DNA from: Cereibacter johrii
GTDB lineage: Bacteria; Pseudomonadota; Alphaproteobacteria; Rhodobacterales; Rhodobacteraceae
Length of the DNA: 33,696 bases
Assembly (NCBI RefSeq): GCF_001720585.1
Contig: NZ_MABH01000162.1
Coordinates: 1 to 33,696, forward strand
Reading direction: 5' to 3'
The translations under genes were made by a program, and so were the position numbers. A model generated the notes under the pieces. That model saw nothing but the letters and a program-made list of their open reading frames with translations, was not told the DNA's origin and did not search any database. The first letter of the stretch is position 1. Each line of letters begins with the position of its first letter. This document shows, piece after piece, positions 9,056 through 16,847 of this stretch.

Positions 9056-10111
9056 TCAGTCCAGCTTGGGATAGAGATAGGCGCGCTCTTCCCAGACCCT
9101 GTAGGATTTCAGGAACTCGTTCTGGCTCTCATAGACGCGCTTGAAGTCCGCATTCTTCGCGGCCTCCTCCTCCAGCACCTCGTCCGTGACCGCCTTGAGC
9201 TGCGCCAGAACCTCGTCGGGGATCTGCTTGGCGGAGATGCCGTCCTTCTCGAACCCTTCCAGAACGGCGCCGTTCAGGAATTCCCCCTCGGCCAGCGCCC
9301 GCGTGACGGCGGCCGTGCAGACCGCCTCGATCAGCGCCCTCTGGCTCTCGGTCGTCTTCTCCCACTCGGCGTTGTTGATCAGGAGATATTGTGCCGTGAA
9401 GGGCTGGTGCCATCCCGGGAACAGGTTGAACTTCGCGACCTGACCGAAGCCCAGCGCCTTGTCGATGGCGGGCATCGAGAATTCGGTGGCGTCGATCGTG
9501 CCGGTCTCGAGCGCCTGGAACAGATCGCCCGAGGGCAGGACGGAGACCGAGGCGCCGAGCTTCTCGATCACCTTGCCGCCCAGACCCGCGAAGCGGATCT
9601 TCAGACCCTGATAATCCTCCACCTTGGAGATCTCGTTCTTGTACCAGCCCGCGGTCTCGGGGCCGATGATCCCGCACAGCTGGGCGCGCACATTGTAGCC
9701 CGCATTGGCATAGACCTCCTGCAGCAGGTCGTGCCCCTCGCCGTAGTAGTACCAGGCGGTGAAGGCCCAGGGCTTCATCCCGAAGGGCACAGCCGCAAAG
9801 AGCGGCACAGCGGGCACCTTGCCCTGATCGTAGCCGATCCAGGTGTAGCCCACCGGCACCTTGCCGTCCGAGACCGCCTGCAGGATGTCGAAGGCGGGCA
9901 TCAGCTTGCCGGGCTCGTAGACCCGGACCTCGATCGATCCGCCGGAGGCCTTGGTCAGCATGTCGGCGACCCAGGGCGAGGGCGAGCCCAGCCCCGGCAG
10001 GTTCGATCCGAAGCCGATCGGCATCTTCCAGCGCAAATCCTCGGCGGATGCCATGCCGGCCGTCAGGGCCAGCGCAAAACCGAGCATCGTCTTCACACAT
10101 GCGCGTCTCAT
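9056..10111 (-). CDS. dctP: TRAP transporter substrate-binding protein (TakP-like DctP)
   Basis: This 351-aa protein is the periplasmic receptor of the TRAP system. The N-terminus is a Sec signal peptide (MRRACVKTMLGFALALTAG, cleavage near ASA/ED). The body resembles TakP, the R. sphaeroides 2-oxo-acid receptor: WYKNEISKVEDYQGLKIRF contains the Arg that usually clamps the substrate carboxylate, followed by GDLFQALETGTIDATEF and a FNLFPGWHQP segment. TakP-type receptors favour 2-oxo- and 2-hydroxy-carboxylates, which fits 2-hydroxyisobutyrate. AGGAGG precedes the ATG. It follows the dehydrogenase gene after 184 nt and precedes dctQ. Substrate assignment is inferred from subfamily and neighbours. 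Confidence 0.9.
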   Translation of the reverse strand: MRRACVKTMLGFALALTAGMASAEDLRWKMPIGFGSNLPGLGSPSPWVADMLTKASGGSIEVRVYEPGKLMPAFDILQAVSDGKVPVGYTWIGYDQGKVPAVPLFAAVPFGMKPWAFTAWYYYGEGHDLLQEVYANAGYNVRAQLCGIIGPETAGWYKNEISKVEDYQGLKIRFAGLGGKVIEKLGASVSVLPSGDLFQALETGTIDATEFSMPAIDKALGFGQVAKFNLFPGWHQPFTAQYLLINNAEWEKTTESQRALIEAVCTAAVTRALAEGEFLNGAVLEGFEKDGISAKQIPDEVLAQLKAVTDEVLEEEAAKNADFKRVYESQNEFLKSYRVWEERAYLYPKLD

Positions 10112-10295
10112 TCAGTCTCCTCCTCTGTGTCTGGATCGGGCGGCAGTGCGGGACGGGTTCGCGGCGCTGACGCTCCGCCCCCCTCCTCGCCCGGATCGAC
10201 AGGGCCCTCCCGCCCTCCCTTCCGGTGTTGGCTCTTCGGTTCGTGTCTTGCTGCGGGTGTCGGGTCGGTTGCTCCTTCGCGGCAGGGACAGGGGA

Positions 10296-11180
10296 TCAGC
10301 GGGTCGGCACCGGCACGCCATCGGCGGCGCGGGAGTCGTAGAAGCCGCGGCCGGACTTCCGCCCGAGCCAGCCCGCCTCCACGAATTTGACGAGGAGCGG
10401 ACATGGCCGGTATTTCGAGTCTCCCAGCCCGTCGTGCAGCACATTCATGATGGCAAGGCAGGTATCGAGGCCGATGAAGTCGCCGAGTTCCAGCGGACCC
10501 ATCGGATGGTTGGACCCGAGCCTCATCGCCGCATCGATCGAGGCCACATTGCCCACGCCCTCGTAGAGCGCATAGACCGCCTCGTTGATCATCGGCACGA
10601 GCAGCCGGTTGACGATGAAGGCCGGGTAATCCTCGGACGTGGTGGCGGTCTTGCCCAGCGTGGCGACGACCGCTGCCACCGAGGCGAAGGTCGCCTGATC
10701 GGTGGCGATGCCCCGAATGAGCTCGACGAGCTTCATGACCGGCACGGGATTCATGAAATGCAGCCCCATGAACCTCTGCGGCCGGTCGGTCACTGCGGCC
10801 AGCCGGGTGATCGAGAGGGACGAGGTGTTCGTGGTGAGCACCGTCCTGTCGGCGAGAAGCGGCGTCAGATCCCGGAGGATCCGCTTCTTGACCTCCTCGT
10901 TCTCGGTCGCGCATTCGATCACGAGATCCGCGGCGCCGATCGGGTCGAGCGCCGTCGTGATCTGCACGCGGTCCAGCATCCTGTCCCGCTCCTCCACACT
11001 CATCGTGCCCCTGGTCACCGCGCGCCCCGTCGATCCGGAGATCCGCGAGCGGGCGGCGTCGAGCTGCGACTGCGACAGGTCGCTCAGCCGGACGTCGTAG
11101 CCGGCCTGCGCGAAGACCTGCGCGATCCCCGCGCCCATCTGGCCGGCGCCGATCACTCCGACCGAGGTTATCATGTGCAT
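10296..11180 (-). CDS. hbd: 3-hydroxybutyryl-CoA dehydrogenase
   Basis: A 294-aa NAD-dependent 3-hydroxyacyl-CoA dehydrogenase of the PaaH/Hbd type. It would oxidise (S)-3-hydroxybutyryl-CoA, the mutase product, to acetoacetyl-CoA. The dinucleotide fold motif VGVIGAGQMGAGIA occupies 7-20, catalytic His141 lies in MGLHFMNPVPVMKLVE, NTSSLSI (118-124) carries the substrate-binding Ser, and FIVNRLLVPMINEA plus LGDFIGLDTCL mark the C-terminal domain. Start ATG 11180 is chosen because AGGAAG sits 5 nt upstream; the frame is open to an ATG at 11369, but that extension is Pro/Arg-rich and lacks family similarity. The promoter with operator B lies about 200 nt upstream, leaving a long leader. The length is normal for the single-function enzyme. 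Confidence 0.92.
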   Translation of the reverse strand: MHMITSVGVIGAGQMGAGIAQVFAQAGYDVRLSDLSQSQLDAARSRISGSTGRAVTRGTMSVEERDRMLDRVQITTALDPIGAADLVIECATENEEVKKRILRDLTPLLADRTVLTTNTSSLSITRLAAVTDRPQRFMGLHFMNPVPVMKLVELIRGIATDQATFASVAAVVATLGKTATTSEDYPAFIVNRLLVPMINEAVYALYEGVGNVASIDAAMRLGSNHPMGPLELGDFIGLDTCLAIMNVLHDGLGDSKYRPCPLLVKFVEAGWLGRKSGRGFYDSRAADGVPVPTR

Positions 11181-11381
11181 GGCTGCTTCCTGACTCGCGG
11201 TTGTGACATGCAGGGGCTCGGCCCGTCCGGCGGCCCGGCAGGCAGGTTGGACCGGCAGCGCCGGAGGATGAGGATGACCGGTCGCCCTCTCGACGGGATC
11301 GAGCCGGAGGCGGAAGGCGCATTCGACCCGGCCGAACCGGATGCCGCCGAGCCCTCCCTCGCCCCGCATCCCGCAGCCGAT

Positions 11382-11419
11382 ATTCCGTATACGAAATGCG
11401 AATAGCGCCGTCCTGTCAA
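11382..11419 (-). promoter_or_regulatory. hbd-dctPQM promoter and GntR operator B
   Basis: The minus strand reads TTGACA (11419-11414), 17 bp, then TTTCGTATACGGAAT (11396-11382) with core CGTATACG (11386-11393). Layout and spacing equal those before hcmB, and the shared block TTCGCATTYCGTATACGRAAT extends over about 20 bp. This suggests that the same GntR/FCD protein controls the dehydrogenase-transporter operon and the mutase operon. Confidence 0.75.
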
Positions 11420-11648
11420 GCCTGACGTTCGGCAGGATTTCCCGAAAGTGAGACTCTGGGTTCAGGCGGGGCCGATCATGCGCAGATCGGACGGTCGGAT
11501 GGACGGCGTGTCGACGGCGTCAGGTCGATCCGTCCGACTCTCCTGCCGTCTTGCAATGGAAGGGCGAAGCGGTCCCGCAGGCGGGACAGCCTGGGGCGCG
11601 CGCCTGCCCTGCCTCGTTCCGCGAGCCCTGGCAGGCGTCCCGCGCCCG

Positions 11649-11668
11649 CCTGAACCGAGAGGTTCAGG
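11649..11668 (-). terminator. Candidate terminator hairpin after the GntR gene
   Basis: A perfect 8-bp stem, CCTGAACC (11649-11656) and GGTTCAGG (11661-11668), closes a GAGA tetraloop on the plus strand (TCTC on the minus transcript). It lies 40 nt beyond the GntR stop codon. No T-run follows on the minus strand, so termination is not certain. Confidence 0.4.
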
Positions 11669-11707
11669 GGCGCAGGCAAGCCGCCACGGGTCGCCCAACC
11701 CGGGCCG

Positions 11708-12358
11708 TCAGGTTTCCAGACGCACCTTCCGCGGCGCGGCGTTCTCCATATGCGCCTTCATCAGCCCGGCGGCGCTGTCGCCGTCGCCCCGCACCATGGC
11801 GTTGAAGATCTGGTCATGCTCCTTCCAGACCCGGAGCGTCGTTCCGGGAACGCTCAGGACCTCGCTCATGGCGCGCTGCAGGTGCCGCCAGTTCAGCGTC
11901 ATCGTGTCCGCGATGATGAGGTTGCCGCTCAACCGATAGATCAGCCCGTGAAAGTCCATGTCGGCCCGGAGCGCGGCCGCGTGATCGCCGCTCTGCACGC
12001 AGCTCTTGCCGCGGGCGATGATGTCGCGTCCGATGGTGATGGCCTCGTTCGTCATCCGCGCCACCGCAAGCTCCACCGCCAGCGGCTCGATGGCGGTGCG
12101 GAACTGGTAGATCGAATCGAACAGATTCTGGTCGATGGGCGCCACGATCACGCCGCGCTTGCCGGTGTCCTGAACGAACCTCTGCGCCTTCAGCATGGCG
12201 ATCGCGCTGTTGATCGGCTGCCGCGAGACGTTCAGGCGCAGGGCCAGCTCGTCCTGATTGAGCCGGTCGCCCGCCTTGATGTCGCCCGTGCAGATGGCCT
12301 CCAGAAGCGCGTCGTAAGCCTGCTCCACCAGCGTCTTGCTCGGCCGAAGTGCTTCCAT
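11708..12358 (-). CDS. GntR-family (FCD/FadR subfamily) regulator of the 2-hydroxyisobutyrate genes
   Basis: A 216-aa regulator with an N-terminal winged helix (about 8-75; VEQAYDALLEAICTGDIKAG, then LALRLNVSRQPINSAIAMLK as recognition helix) and an all-helical FCD ligand domain (about 85-210). The FCD domain shows the metal/ligand pattern DMDFHGLIYRLSGN ... EHDQIFNAMVRGD ... MKAHMEN. Such proteins usually repress catabolic genes and release DNA on binding an organic acid. A palindrome identical in type to those before hcmB and hbd lies upstream of its own promoter, arguing for local control and autoregulation. I chose ATG 12358 because the predicted transcription start (about 12390) excludes the GTG at 12391; the ribosome site is weak (GGGAA). 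The effector could be 2-hydroxyisobutyrate or a CoA ester; this is unknown. Confidence 0.88.
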   Translation of the reverse strand: MEALRPSKTLVEQAYDALLEAICTGDIKAGDRLNQDELALRLNVSRQPINSAIAMLKAQRFVQDTGKRGVIVAPIDQNLFDSIYQFRTAIEPLAVELAVARMTNEAITIGRDIIARGKSCVQSGDHAAALRADMDFHGLIYRLSGNLIIADTMTLNWRHLQRAMSEVLSVPGTTLRVWKEHDQIFNAMVRGDGDSAAGLMKAHMENAAPRKVRLET

Positions 12359-12397
12359 GGCAGGATTCCCGTTCCCCAGTCTTCGAGACACTCCTAC

Positions 12398-12425
12398 AGA
12401 ATAGGGAACCGGCGGTAAAACTCAA
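12398..12425 (-). promoter_or_regulatory. Promoter of the GntR gene
   Basis: The minus strand shows TTGAGT (12425-12420), a 16-bp spacer and TATTCT (12403-12398), placing the transcript start near 12390 and leaving a roughly 30-nt leader before ATG 12358. Operator C lies about 13 bp upstream of the -35. Confidence 0.55.
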
Positions 12426-12431
12426 CGCCTC

Positions 12432-12449
12432 GCATTTCGTATACGACGC
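12432..12449. promoter_or_regulatory. GntR operator C (autoregulatory)
   Basis: GCATTTCGTATACGACGC carries the same CGTATACG core (12438-12445) and the same GCATTTCGTATACG half as operators A and B, but its right arm is imperfect (ACGC in place of RAAT). It lies just upstream of the GntR gene's promoter and not over it, so the effect on that gene may be milder or different from the effect at hcmB and hbd. Confidence 0.7.
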
Positions 12450-12702
12450 AGCGTCGCAGCGCGGCTTCCGGCGAGGCGGACGAGGAAGGCCCCGGGGCCA
12501 TGGACCCGGGTGCGCGTCACGTCCCCTTCCCTTGAGGGCTCGACATCGCAAGCCGACGGCCCCGGCTCCTGTTCGGGCCCATCGTCCTTCGAACGGCCAG
12601 CCGCGCGCGGGCCGGCCAGAACCATCCGCCGGGCGCGCCGGTCAGGCGGTCAAGAGCTCCGGCCGGTCGCAGGCCGGCCAGAACCGTCCGCCCGCACCGC
12701 GG
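12450..12702. repeat. Gene-free stretch with duplicated bisC 3' end
   Basis: Two direct copies of a roughly 61-bp unit occur: 12611-12672 and 12673-12733. Each begins GCCGGCCAGAACC and contains GTCAGGCGGTCA followed by GAGCT and CCGGCCGGTCG or a close variant. The second copy includes the last codons and stop of the molybdoenzyme gene (ending at 12703), so the first is a duplicated stub of the gene's 3' end lying downstream of it. The rest of the stretch, 12450-12610, shows nothing recognised. Confidence 0.6.
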
Positions 12703-14994
12703 TCAGGCGGTCAGGAGCTTCGGCCGGTCGAAGGCCGTCACCCGCGCGTCGGCATTGATCGGACCCCGCAGCTCGACGAGACAGGACTGAGCCGCGCAGC
12801 CCTGAGCGAGCGAGGAGGTTCCCACATCCTGCGTCAGGACGTTCGGGTTGCCGTGCTTCTCGAGGCCGTCGGGCTGCGGATCGTACCAGGAGCCGGTCGC
12901 CATCCGCACCACGCCCTCCATGACGGCCGGGTTCACCCGCACCGCCCCGAGGCAGCGGCCGCGGCTGTTGAAGAGCTCGACCACGTCGCCGTCCGAGAGG
13001 CCGCGCCGGGCTGCGTCGGCCGGATTCACATGCACGAGCTCGCGGTCGTCCTGCTTCGCGCCGCGGCTGTGCGGGCTCATGTCGAGCTGGCTGTGCAGCT
13101 TCTGCGACGGCTGGTCCGAGATCAGGTGCAGCATACCCTCGGCCCGCCCGGGCGCGCCCAGCCATTCCCGCGGCGCGCGCCATTCCGGGTGGCCCGAACA
13201 GTCCGGGAGGCCGAAGGAGGCGATGGCCTCCGAGAAGATCTCGATCTTCCCCGAGGGGGTGGAGAGCGGATGCGCCTCGGGATCGGCGCGGAACGCCTCG
13301 AACATCACCACGGGCGCCGCCTCGGAGGAGAGATCCACGAGCCCCTCCTCCCAGAAGGTCTCGAATTCGGGGATCGCCACGCCCTTCTCGGCCCAGCGGC
13401 CCCGCATCTGGCCGTAGAGATGGCGCAGCCAGCCCATCTCGTCGCGCCCCTCGCCGAAGGGCTCCGAAAGGCCCAGCCGCTCGGCCAGCGCGAGGAAGAT
13501 GTCGTAATCGTTGCGCGCCTCGGCGAAGGGCGGCCGGATCTGGCGCATGGCCACGAGGAAGCCCTCCTGCGAGGAATAGCCGAGATCGTTCCGCTCCATC
13601 GCGGTGGTGACGGGCAGCACGATGTCGGCCCGCTTGGCCGAGGCGGTCCAGAAGGGCTCGTGGATCACGATGGTCTCGGGCTTCCGCCAGGCCATCTCGA
13701 GCCGGTTCAGGTCCTGATGATGGTGGTAGGGGTTGCCGCCCGCCCAGTAGATCATGCGGATGTCGGCATAGGTGCGCCGCGCGCCGTCGTGCAGGAACTC
13801 CGCCCCGGGGTTCAGCAGCATGTCGGCAATCCGCGCCACGGGGATGTAGCGGGCGACCGGGTTCAGCCCCTGCGACAGGGTCGGGCCCGGCAGCTTGCGG
13901 TGCGGCGTGCCCATCGTGTTCGCGGGCCCGTAGCCCGCGCCGAAGCCGCCGCCCGGCAGGCCGATCTGGCCCAGCATGGCCGCAAGCGTCACGAACATCC
14001 AGAAGGGCTGCTCGCCGAACTCGGCCCGTTGCAGCGACCAGGCGATGTTGAGCATGGTGCGGTGATCGACCATCTCGCGGGCGAGGCGCACGATCCGCTC
14101 GGCCGGCACGCCCGTGAGCGGCTCGGCCCAGTCAGGCGTCTTGGCCACCCCGTCCGCCTCGCCGGTGAGATAGGGCAGGAACCGGTCGAAACCCGTGCAG
14201 TGGGTGGCGAGAAAGCCCGTATCGTGCCGCCCGTCGGCCACGAGCTGCCAGGCCAGCGCCAGCATCAGCGCCGTGTCGCTGTTCGGCCGGCACCGGATCC
14301 ATTCCGCCCGGCAGACGGGATCGAGATTGTCCTCGCAGGGGCCGATGTTGATGAAGCGCACGCCCGCCTCGGCCATGGCCTGCAGGCCCGGCGTCACGCG
14401 GTGGAAGCCCGCCCCGCCGGGCGAGCTCTGCGCATTCTTGCGCGGCACGCCGCCGAAGGTGACGAAGAGCTCGGTATGCTCGGCCATCACGTCCCAGGTC
14501 GTGTGCTGGGACATGAGATCGTCCATCCGCGCCACGATCCGCGGCATGATGACATGGGCCGCCCCCAGCGAATAGGAGGCCGTATGCCAGACATAGCCTC
14601 CGGCCGTGTTCAGGAAGCGGTGCACCTGGCTTTGCGCATGGTGGAAGCGCCCCGCGCTGGCCCAGCCGTAGGAGCCGCCGAAGATCGCCTCGTTGCCATG
14701 GGTGCGGCGCACCCGCTCGACCTCGGCCGCGACCAGATCGAGCGCCGTCTCCCACGACACTTCGACGAAGGGCTCCTTGCCGCGCAGATGCGGATCCGCC
14801 CCCGGGCCCTTCTCGAGCCAGCTCTTGCGCACGGCGGGCCGGGCCACGCGGGTATCGAGGATCGCGGGGTCGAGCTGATGCAGCCCGATTTCGGAGGGAT
14901 CGGGATCGCCCGTCAGCGCGGCGAGCCGGGGCTCTCCGGCCTCATCGGCATGGACCTCGTAGATGCCCCAGTGCGAGGCGGTGTAGCGGGTCAT
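12703..14994 (-). CDS. bisC: BisC-like molybdopterin (bis-MGD) sulfoxide/N-oxide reductase
   Basis: A 763-aa enzyme of the DMSO reductase family, BisC/DorA/TorA branch, which reduces sulfoxides or N-oxides at a bis-MGD molybdenum centre. The family N-terminus ASHWGIYEV begins at about 6; there is no Tat signal and no N-terminal Fe-S cysteine motif, matching cytoplasmic biotin/methionine sulfoxide reductase. FGGSYGWASAGRFHHAQSQ (about 106-122) supplies the probable Mo ligand Ser108. Further cofactor segments are AGGNPYHHHQD and PSGKIEIFSE, with the C-terminal MGD-binding domain including SDQPSQKLHSQLDMSPHSRG. Length fits BisC (about 740-780 aa). It is third in the operon iclR-PCC-bisC, 3 nt after the PCC gene. 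Why a sulfoxide reductase accompanies a TRAP/transketolase cluster is unclear; the physiological substrate is unknown. Confidence 0.85.
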   Translation of the reverse strand: MTRYTASHWGIYEVHADEAGEPRLAALTGDPDPSEIGLHQLDPAILDTRVARPAVRKSWLEKGPGADPHLRGKEPFVEVSWETALDLVAAEVERVRRTHGNEAIFGGSYGWASAGRFHHAQSQVHRFLNTAGGYVWHTASYSLGAAHVIMPRIVARMDDLMSQHTTWDVMAEHTELFVTFGGVPRKNAQSSPGGAGFHRVTPGLQAMAEAGVRFINIGPCEDNLDPVCRAEWIRCRPNSDTALMLALAWQLVADGRHDTGFLATHCTGFDRFLPYLTGEADGVAKTPDWAEPLTGVPAERIVRLAREMVDHRTMLNIAWSLQRAEFGEQPFWMFVTLAAMLGQIGLPGGGFGAGYGPANTMGTPHRKLPGPTLSQGLNPVARYIPVARIADMLLNPGAEFLHDGARRTYADIRMIYWAGGNPYHHHQDLNRLEMAWRKPETIVIHEPFWTASAKRADIVLPVTTAMERNDLGYSSQEGFLVAMRQIRPPFAEARNDYDIFLALAERLGLSEPFGEGRDEMGWLRHLYGQMRGRWAEKGVAIPEFETFWEEGLVDLSSEAAPVVMFEAFRADPEAHPLSTPSGKIEIFSEAIASFGLPDCSGHPEWRAPREWLGAPGRAEGMLHLISDQPSQKLHSQLDMSPHSRGAKQDDRELVHVNPADAARRGLSDGDVVELFNSRGRCLGAVRVNPAVMEGVVRMATGSWYDPQPDGLEKHGNPNVLTQDVGTSSLAQGCAAQSCLVELRGPINADARVTAFDRPKLLTA

Positions 14995-14997
14995 CCG

Positions 14998-15885
14998 TCA
15001 TTCCTCCTGGGCGGCCTTCAGCCGCTCGATGAAGACCTCGGCGCAGATCAGGACAGGGTTCTCGCCGCGGCCCGGACGGCCGCGATGGATCCGCCCCAGC
15101 GCATCGATCAACGCGATCTCGAGATCGAGACGCGCGCCGCCCGCGGCGTCCCGGCCGAAGCGGCCGTTCAAGCCGAGAATTTCCGTCGGCACCTCGTCGA
15201 TTGCAAGCCCGTCCTCGAAGCGCGCGCCGACCGTGCTGCCGATCAGGCTGAGAATCCGACCCTCGCGGACGCCGTGACGCGCGGCGACCGCCTCGAGCGC
15301 TTCGATCAGATCCTCGTTCGGCCGCACGCGGGCGACGATCAGATCGCCCCCGGAGGGCTCGCCCGCCACCGGCCCGAAGAGCGTGAAGTTCGTCTCGGCG
15401 TCGGGGCGCGCCTCCATCGCCACTTCGCGGGCCCCGGCGAAGCCGATGGTGCAATCCTCGGCGATCCGGCAATCGAGCGGCAGCACATGCCCGCCCATGG
15501 CCGTGCCGTCCGCATCCTGCCAGAGCACATGGCCATGCAGGAAGGGCGCGCCGTCGCGGGCGCCATAGGTGGCCGTGCCCTCGTCGACCCGCACCGGTCC
15601 TGGGCGATGGTGCGTCTCGCTGTAATAGGCGACGTGATCGGGCGTGCGTGAATAGGTGGGCATCACGAAGTTCATCGGGCCGAGCACGAGGCCCCGAAGA
15701 TCGAGCGCCGCGCTCCGCAGGCCCAGGGGCGCGAGGCCCGCTGCCACCGCCTCGATCAGCACCGCGCCCGCGGGCAGCACGATCTCGCCGCGCAGGAGCC
15801 CGTCGGCGAAGCTCTCGATCCGGTCCGGATGCGGCGGGCCGGGATGGACGAGCTGGCGCCCGCGGGCGTCACGTTGATGCTGCAT
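14998..15885 (-). CDS. Two-domain PCC (DUF296) protein
   Basis: A 295-aa soluble protein with two tandem PCC/DUF296 domains, a fold shared with plant AHL proteins but without an AT-hook here. Domain 1 (about 14-140) starts HPGPPHPDR and keeps the likely metal-site pattern FLHGHV ... GGHV (His117, His119, His133). Domain 2 (about 165-290) keeps the structural core (RVRPNEDLIEALEAVAARHG, RILSLIGSTVGARF) but has Asp/Glu and Arg at those positions, so it seems metal-free. Function of bacterial PCC proteins is poorly known. GAGGAG lies 8 nt before the ATG; the gene overlaps the iclR end by 17 nt and ends 3 nt before bisC, so it is in the same operon as a molybdoenzyme and a regulator. A link to the molybdoenzyme or to its substrate is inferred from position only. 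Confidence 0.78.
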   Translation of the reverse strand: MQHQRDARGRQLVHPGPPHPDRIESFADGLLRGEIVLPAGAVLIEAVAAGLAPLGLRSAALDLRGLVLGPMNFVMPTYSRTPDHVAYYSETHHRPGPVRVDEGTATYGARDGAPFLHGHVLWQDADGTAMGGHVLPLDCRIAEDCTIGFAGAREVAMEARPDAETNFTLFGPVAGEPSGGDLIVARVRPNEDLIEALEAVAARHGVREGRILSLIGSTVGARFEDGLAIDEVPTEILGLNGRFGRDAAGGARLDLEIALIDALGRIHRGRPGRGENPVLICAEVFIERLKAAQEE

Positions 15886-16741
15886 GTCGTTGACTCCTCT
15901 CGCGGCCCCTGCCGGTCCGGGACCCCTCCTTCGCCTCGCCCGCGGGCGGGGCGCCTGTGCGTCCCTGCGTGTCCACCGCGGCCACGCGCGCCTCGAGCTT
16001 GCGGGCCTCGGCCTTCAGCATGGCCATGATCTCGGGCTGGCGCTCGTCGTTCAGGCGGCTTTCGATGGCGCCGATCGAGAGCGCGCCGATCACCGCGCCG
16101 GTCGGCCCGCGCACCGCGATGCCGATGGCCCAGGCCCCCTGGTGGAAGAGCCCGCGGTTGATCGCGAAGCCGCGCTTGCGCGTCTCGGCCACGAGGGCGC
16201 GCAGCACCTGCTCGGTCAGCATCGGATAGTGGCTGGGGGAATAGCCCCGGGTCGCCTCGATCACCGCATCGACGTCGGCATCGCCGAGGCAGGCGAGGAT
16301 CGCGATCCCGTGCGCGGCGACCCCGAGCGGGTGGCGCTGCCCGATGTTGAGCACATGCGAGCGGATCGGATGCGGCCCCTCTTCGCGCAGCAGGCACAGG
16401 GTGCTGTAGCCCTGCCGGACCGAGAAGAAGGCGGTATCGCCCGACCGCTCGGCCAGACGGCGCACGGACTCGTCCGCAAGGCTGTGGGCCGCGAACCGGT
16501 CCGAGGCGATGGTGCCGTAGAGATAGGCCGAGATCCCGAGGTGATAGCGCCGGCTGGCCTCGGACTGCTCGATCAGCCCCGCCCGGATCAGCGCCACCAG
16601 CAGCCGCCGCGCGGTGGGCTGCTTGAGCCCCGTGCGCCGCACCAGCTCTGCCAGCGTCGCGCCCTCTTCGTGGCGCTCGGCCACCAGCGCGAGAAGCGCC
16701 GCCGCCCGGTCGATGCTCTGGCTGCCGGAGGATTCATCCAT
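15869..16741 (-). CDS. IclR-family transcriptional regulator
   Basis: A 290-aa regulator with an N-terminal winged helix (about 7-65; LAELVRRTGLKQPTARRLLVALIRAGLIEQ) and a GAF-like IclR effector domain (about 75-255; SVRQGYSTLCLLREEG, PLGVAAHGIAILACL, HQGAWAIGIAVRGPTGAVIGALSI). The last 30 residues are a charged, Arg/Gly-rich tail not typical of the family. AGGA lies 8 nt before the ATG. The gene is divergent from the TRAP-transketolase operon and heads the PCC-bisC operon. Two matching TCCAT...ATGGA palindromes at the two divergent start sites are probable binding sites, implying that one protein controls both directions and itself. The effector is probably an intermediate of the unidentified pathway. 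Confidence 0.9.
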   Translation of the reverse strand: MDESSGSQSIDRAAALLALVAERHEEGATLAELVRRTGLKQPTARRLLVALIRAGLIEQSEASRRYHLGISAYLYGTIASDRFAAHSLADESVRRLAERSGDTAFFSVRQGYSTLCLLREEGPHPIRSHVLNIGQRHPLGVAAHGIAILACLGDADVDAVIEATRGYSPSHYPMLTEQVLRALVAETRKRGFAINRGLFHQGAWAIGIAVRGPTGAVIGALSIGAIESRLNDERQPEIMAMLKAEARKLEARVAAVDTQGRTGAPPAGEAKEGSRTGRGRERSQRHAAST

Positions 16742-16762
16742 CGCCGATTCCTGCTGAACAAC

Positions 16763-16775
16763 TCCATATTATGGA
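16763..16775. promoter_or_regulatory. Candidate IclR operator 1
   Basis: TCCATATTATGGA is a perfect 6-bp inverted repeat with a single central base. It lies at the expected start site of the iclR promoter (just downstream of the TATTAT -10), a position for autorepression. It matches operator 2 at all positions but two. Confidence 0.65.
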
Positions 16776-16779
16776 ACAT

Positions 16780-16807
16780 ATAATACCCTAAAGCCACTGT
16801 TAAACAA
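16780..16807 (-). promoter_or_regulatory. Promoter of the iclR-PCC-bisC operon
   Basis: On the minus strand TTGTTT (16807-16802), a 16-bp spacer and TATTAT (16785-16780) form a good sigma-70-type promoter in an A/T-rich island that contrasts with the GC-rich surroundings. Confidence 0.6.
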
Positions 16808-16817
16808 CAATATTATT

Positions 16818-16846
16818 TTGCTTTCTCGCATTGATACGAATTTTAT
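16818..16846 (+). promoter_or_regulatory. Promoter of the TRAP-transketolase operon
   Basis: TTGCTT (16818-16823), 17 bp, TTTTAT (16841-16846) form a plausible sigma-70-type promoter. Candidate IclR operator 2 begins two bases after the -10, so bound regulator would block initiation. The leader to ATG 16952 would be about 100 nt. Confidence 0.55.
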
Positions 16847-16847
16847 G

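Larger units (their letters stand above)
11181..11707. other. Gene-free stretch: hbd leader, operator and GntR 3' flank
   Basis: No supported gene lies here. From right to left it contains the flank downstream of the GntR gene with a GNRA-type hairpin (11649-11668), about 230 bp with nothing recognised, the hbd promoter with operator B (11382-11419), and about 200 nt that would be the untranslated leader of hbd. Short open frames in it show no codon bias or homology that I can recognise. Confidence 0.5.

Noticed and set aside
11181-11369. N-terminal extension of the 3-hydroxybutyryl-CoA dehydrogenase
   Set aside because: The frame is open, but the extension has no dehydrogenase similarity and no ribosome site at its ATG; the Rossmann motif begins directly after ATG 11180.
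11462-11698. Small minus-strand gene after the GntR regulator
   Set aside because: The 78-codon frame lacks a ribosome site, has low-complexity Arg/Pro content and overlaps a hairpin; no support for coding.
12359-12391. GTG start for the GntR/FCD regulator at 12391
   Set aside because: It coincides with the predicted transcription start of its promoter, and the AGGAG beside it is too close to be used.
12349-15651. Very long plus-strand open frame (about 1100 codons)
   Set aside because: It is antisense to the BisC-like and PCC genes; its Arg/Gly/His-rich sequence has no family similarity and arises from GC-rich third positions of the real genes.
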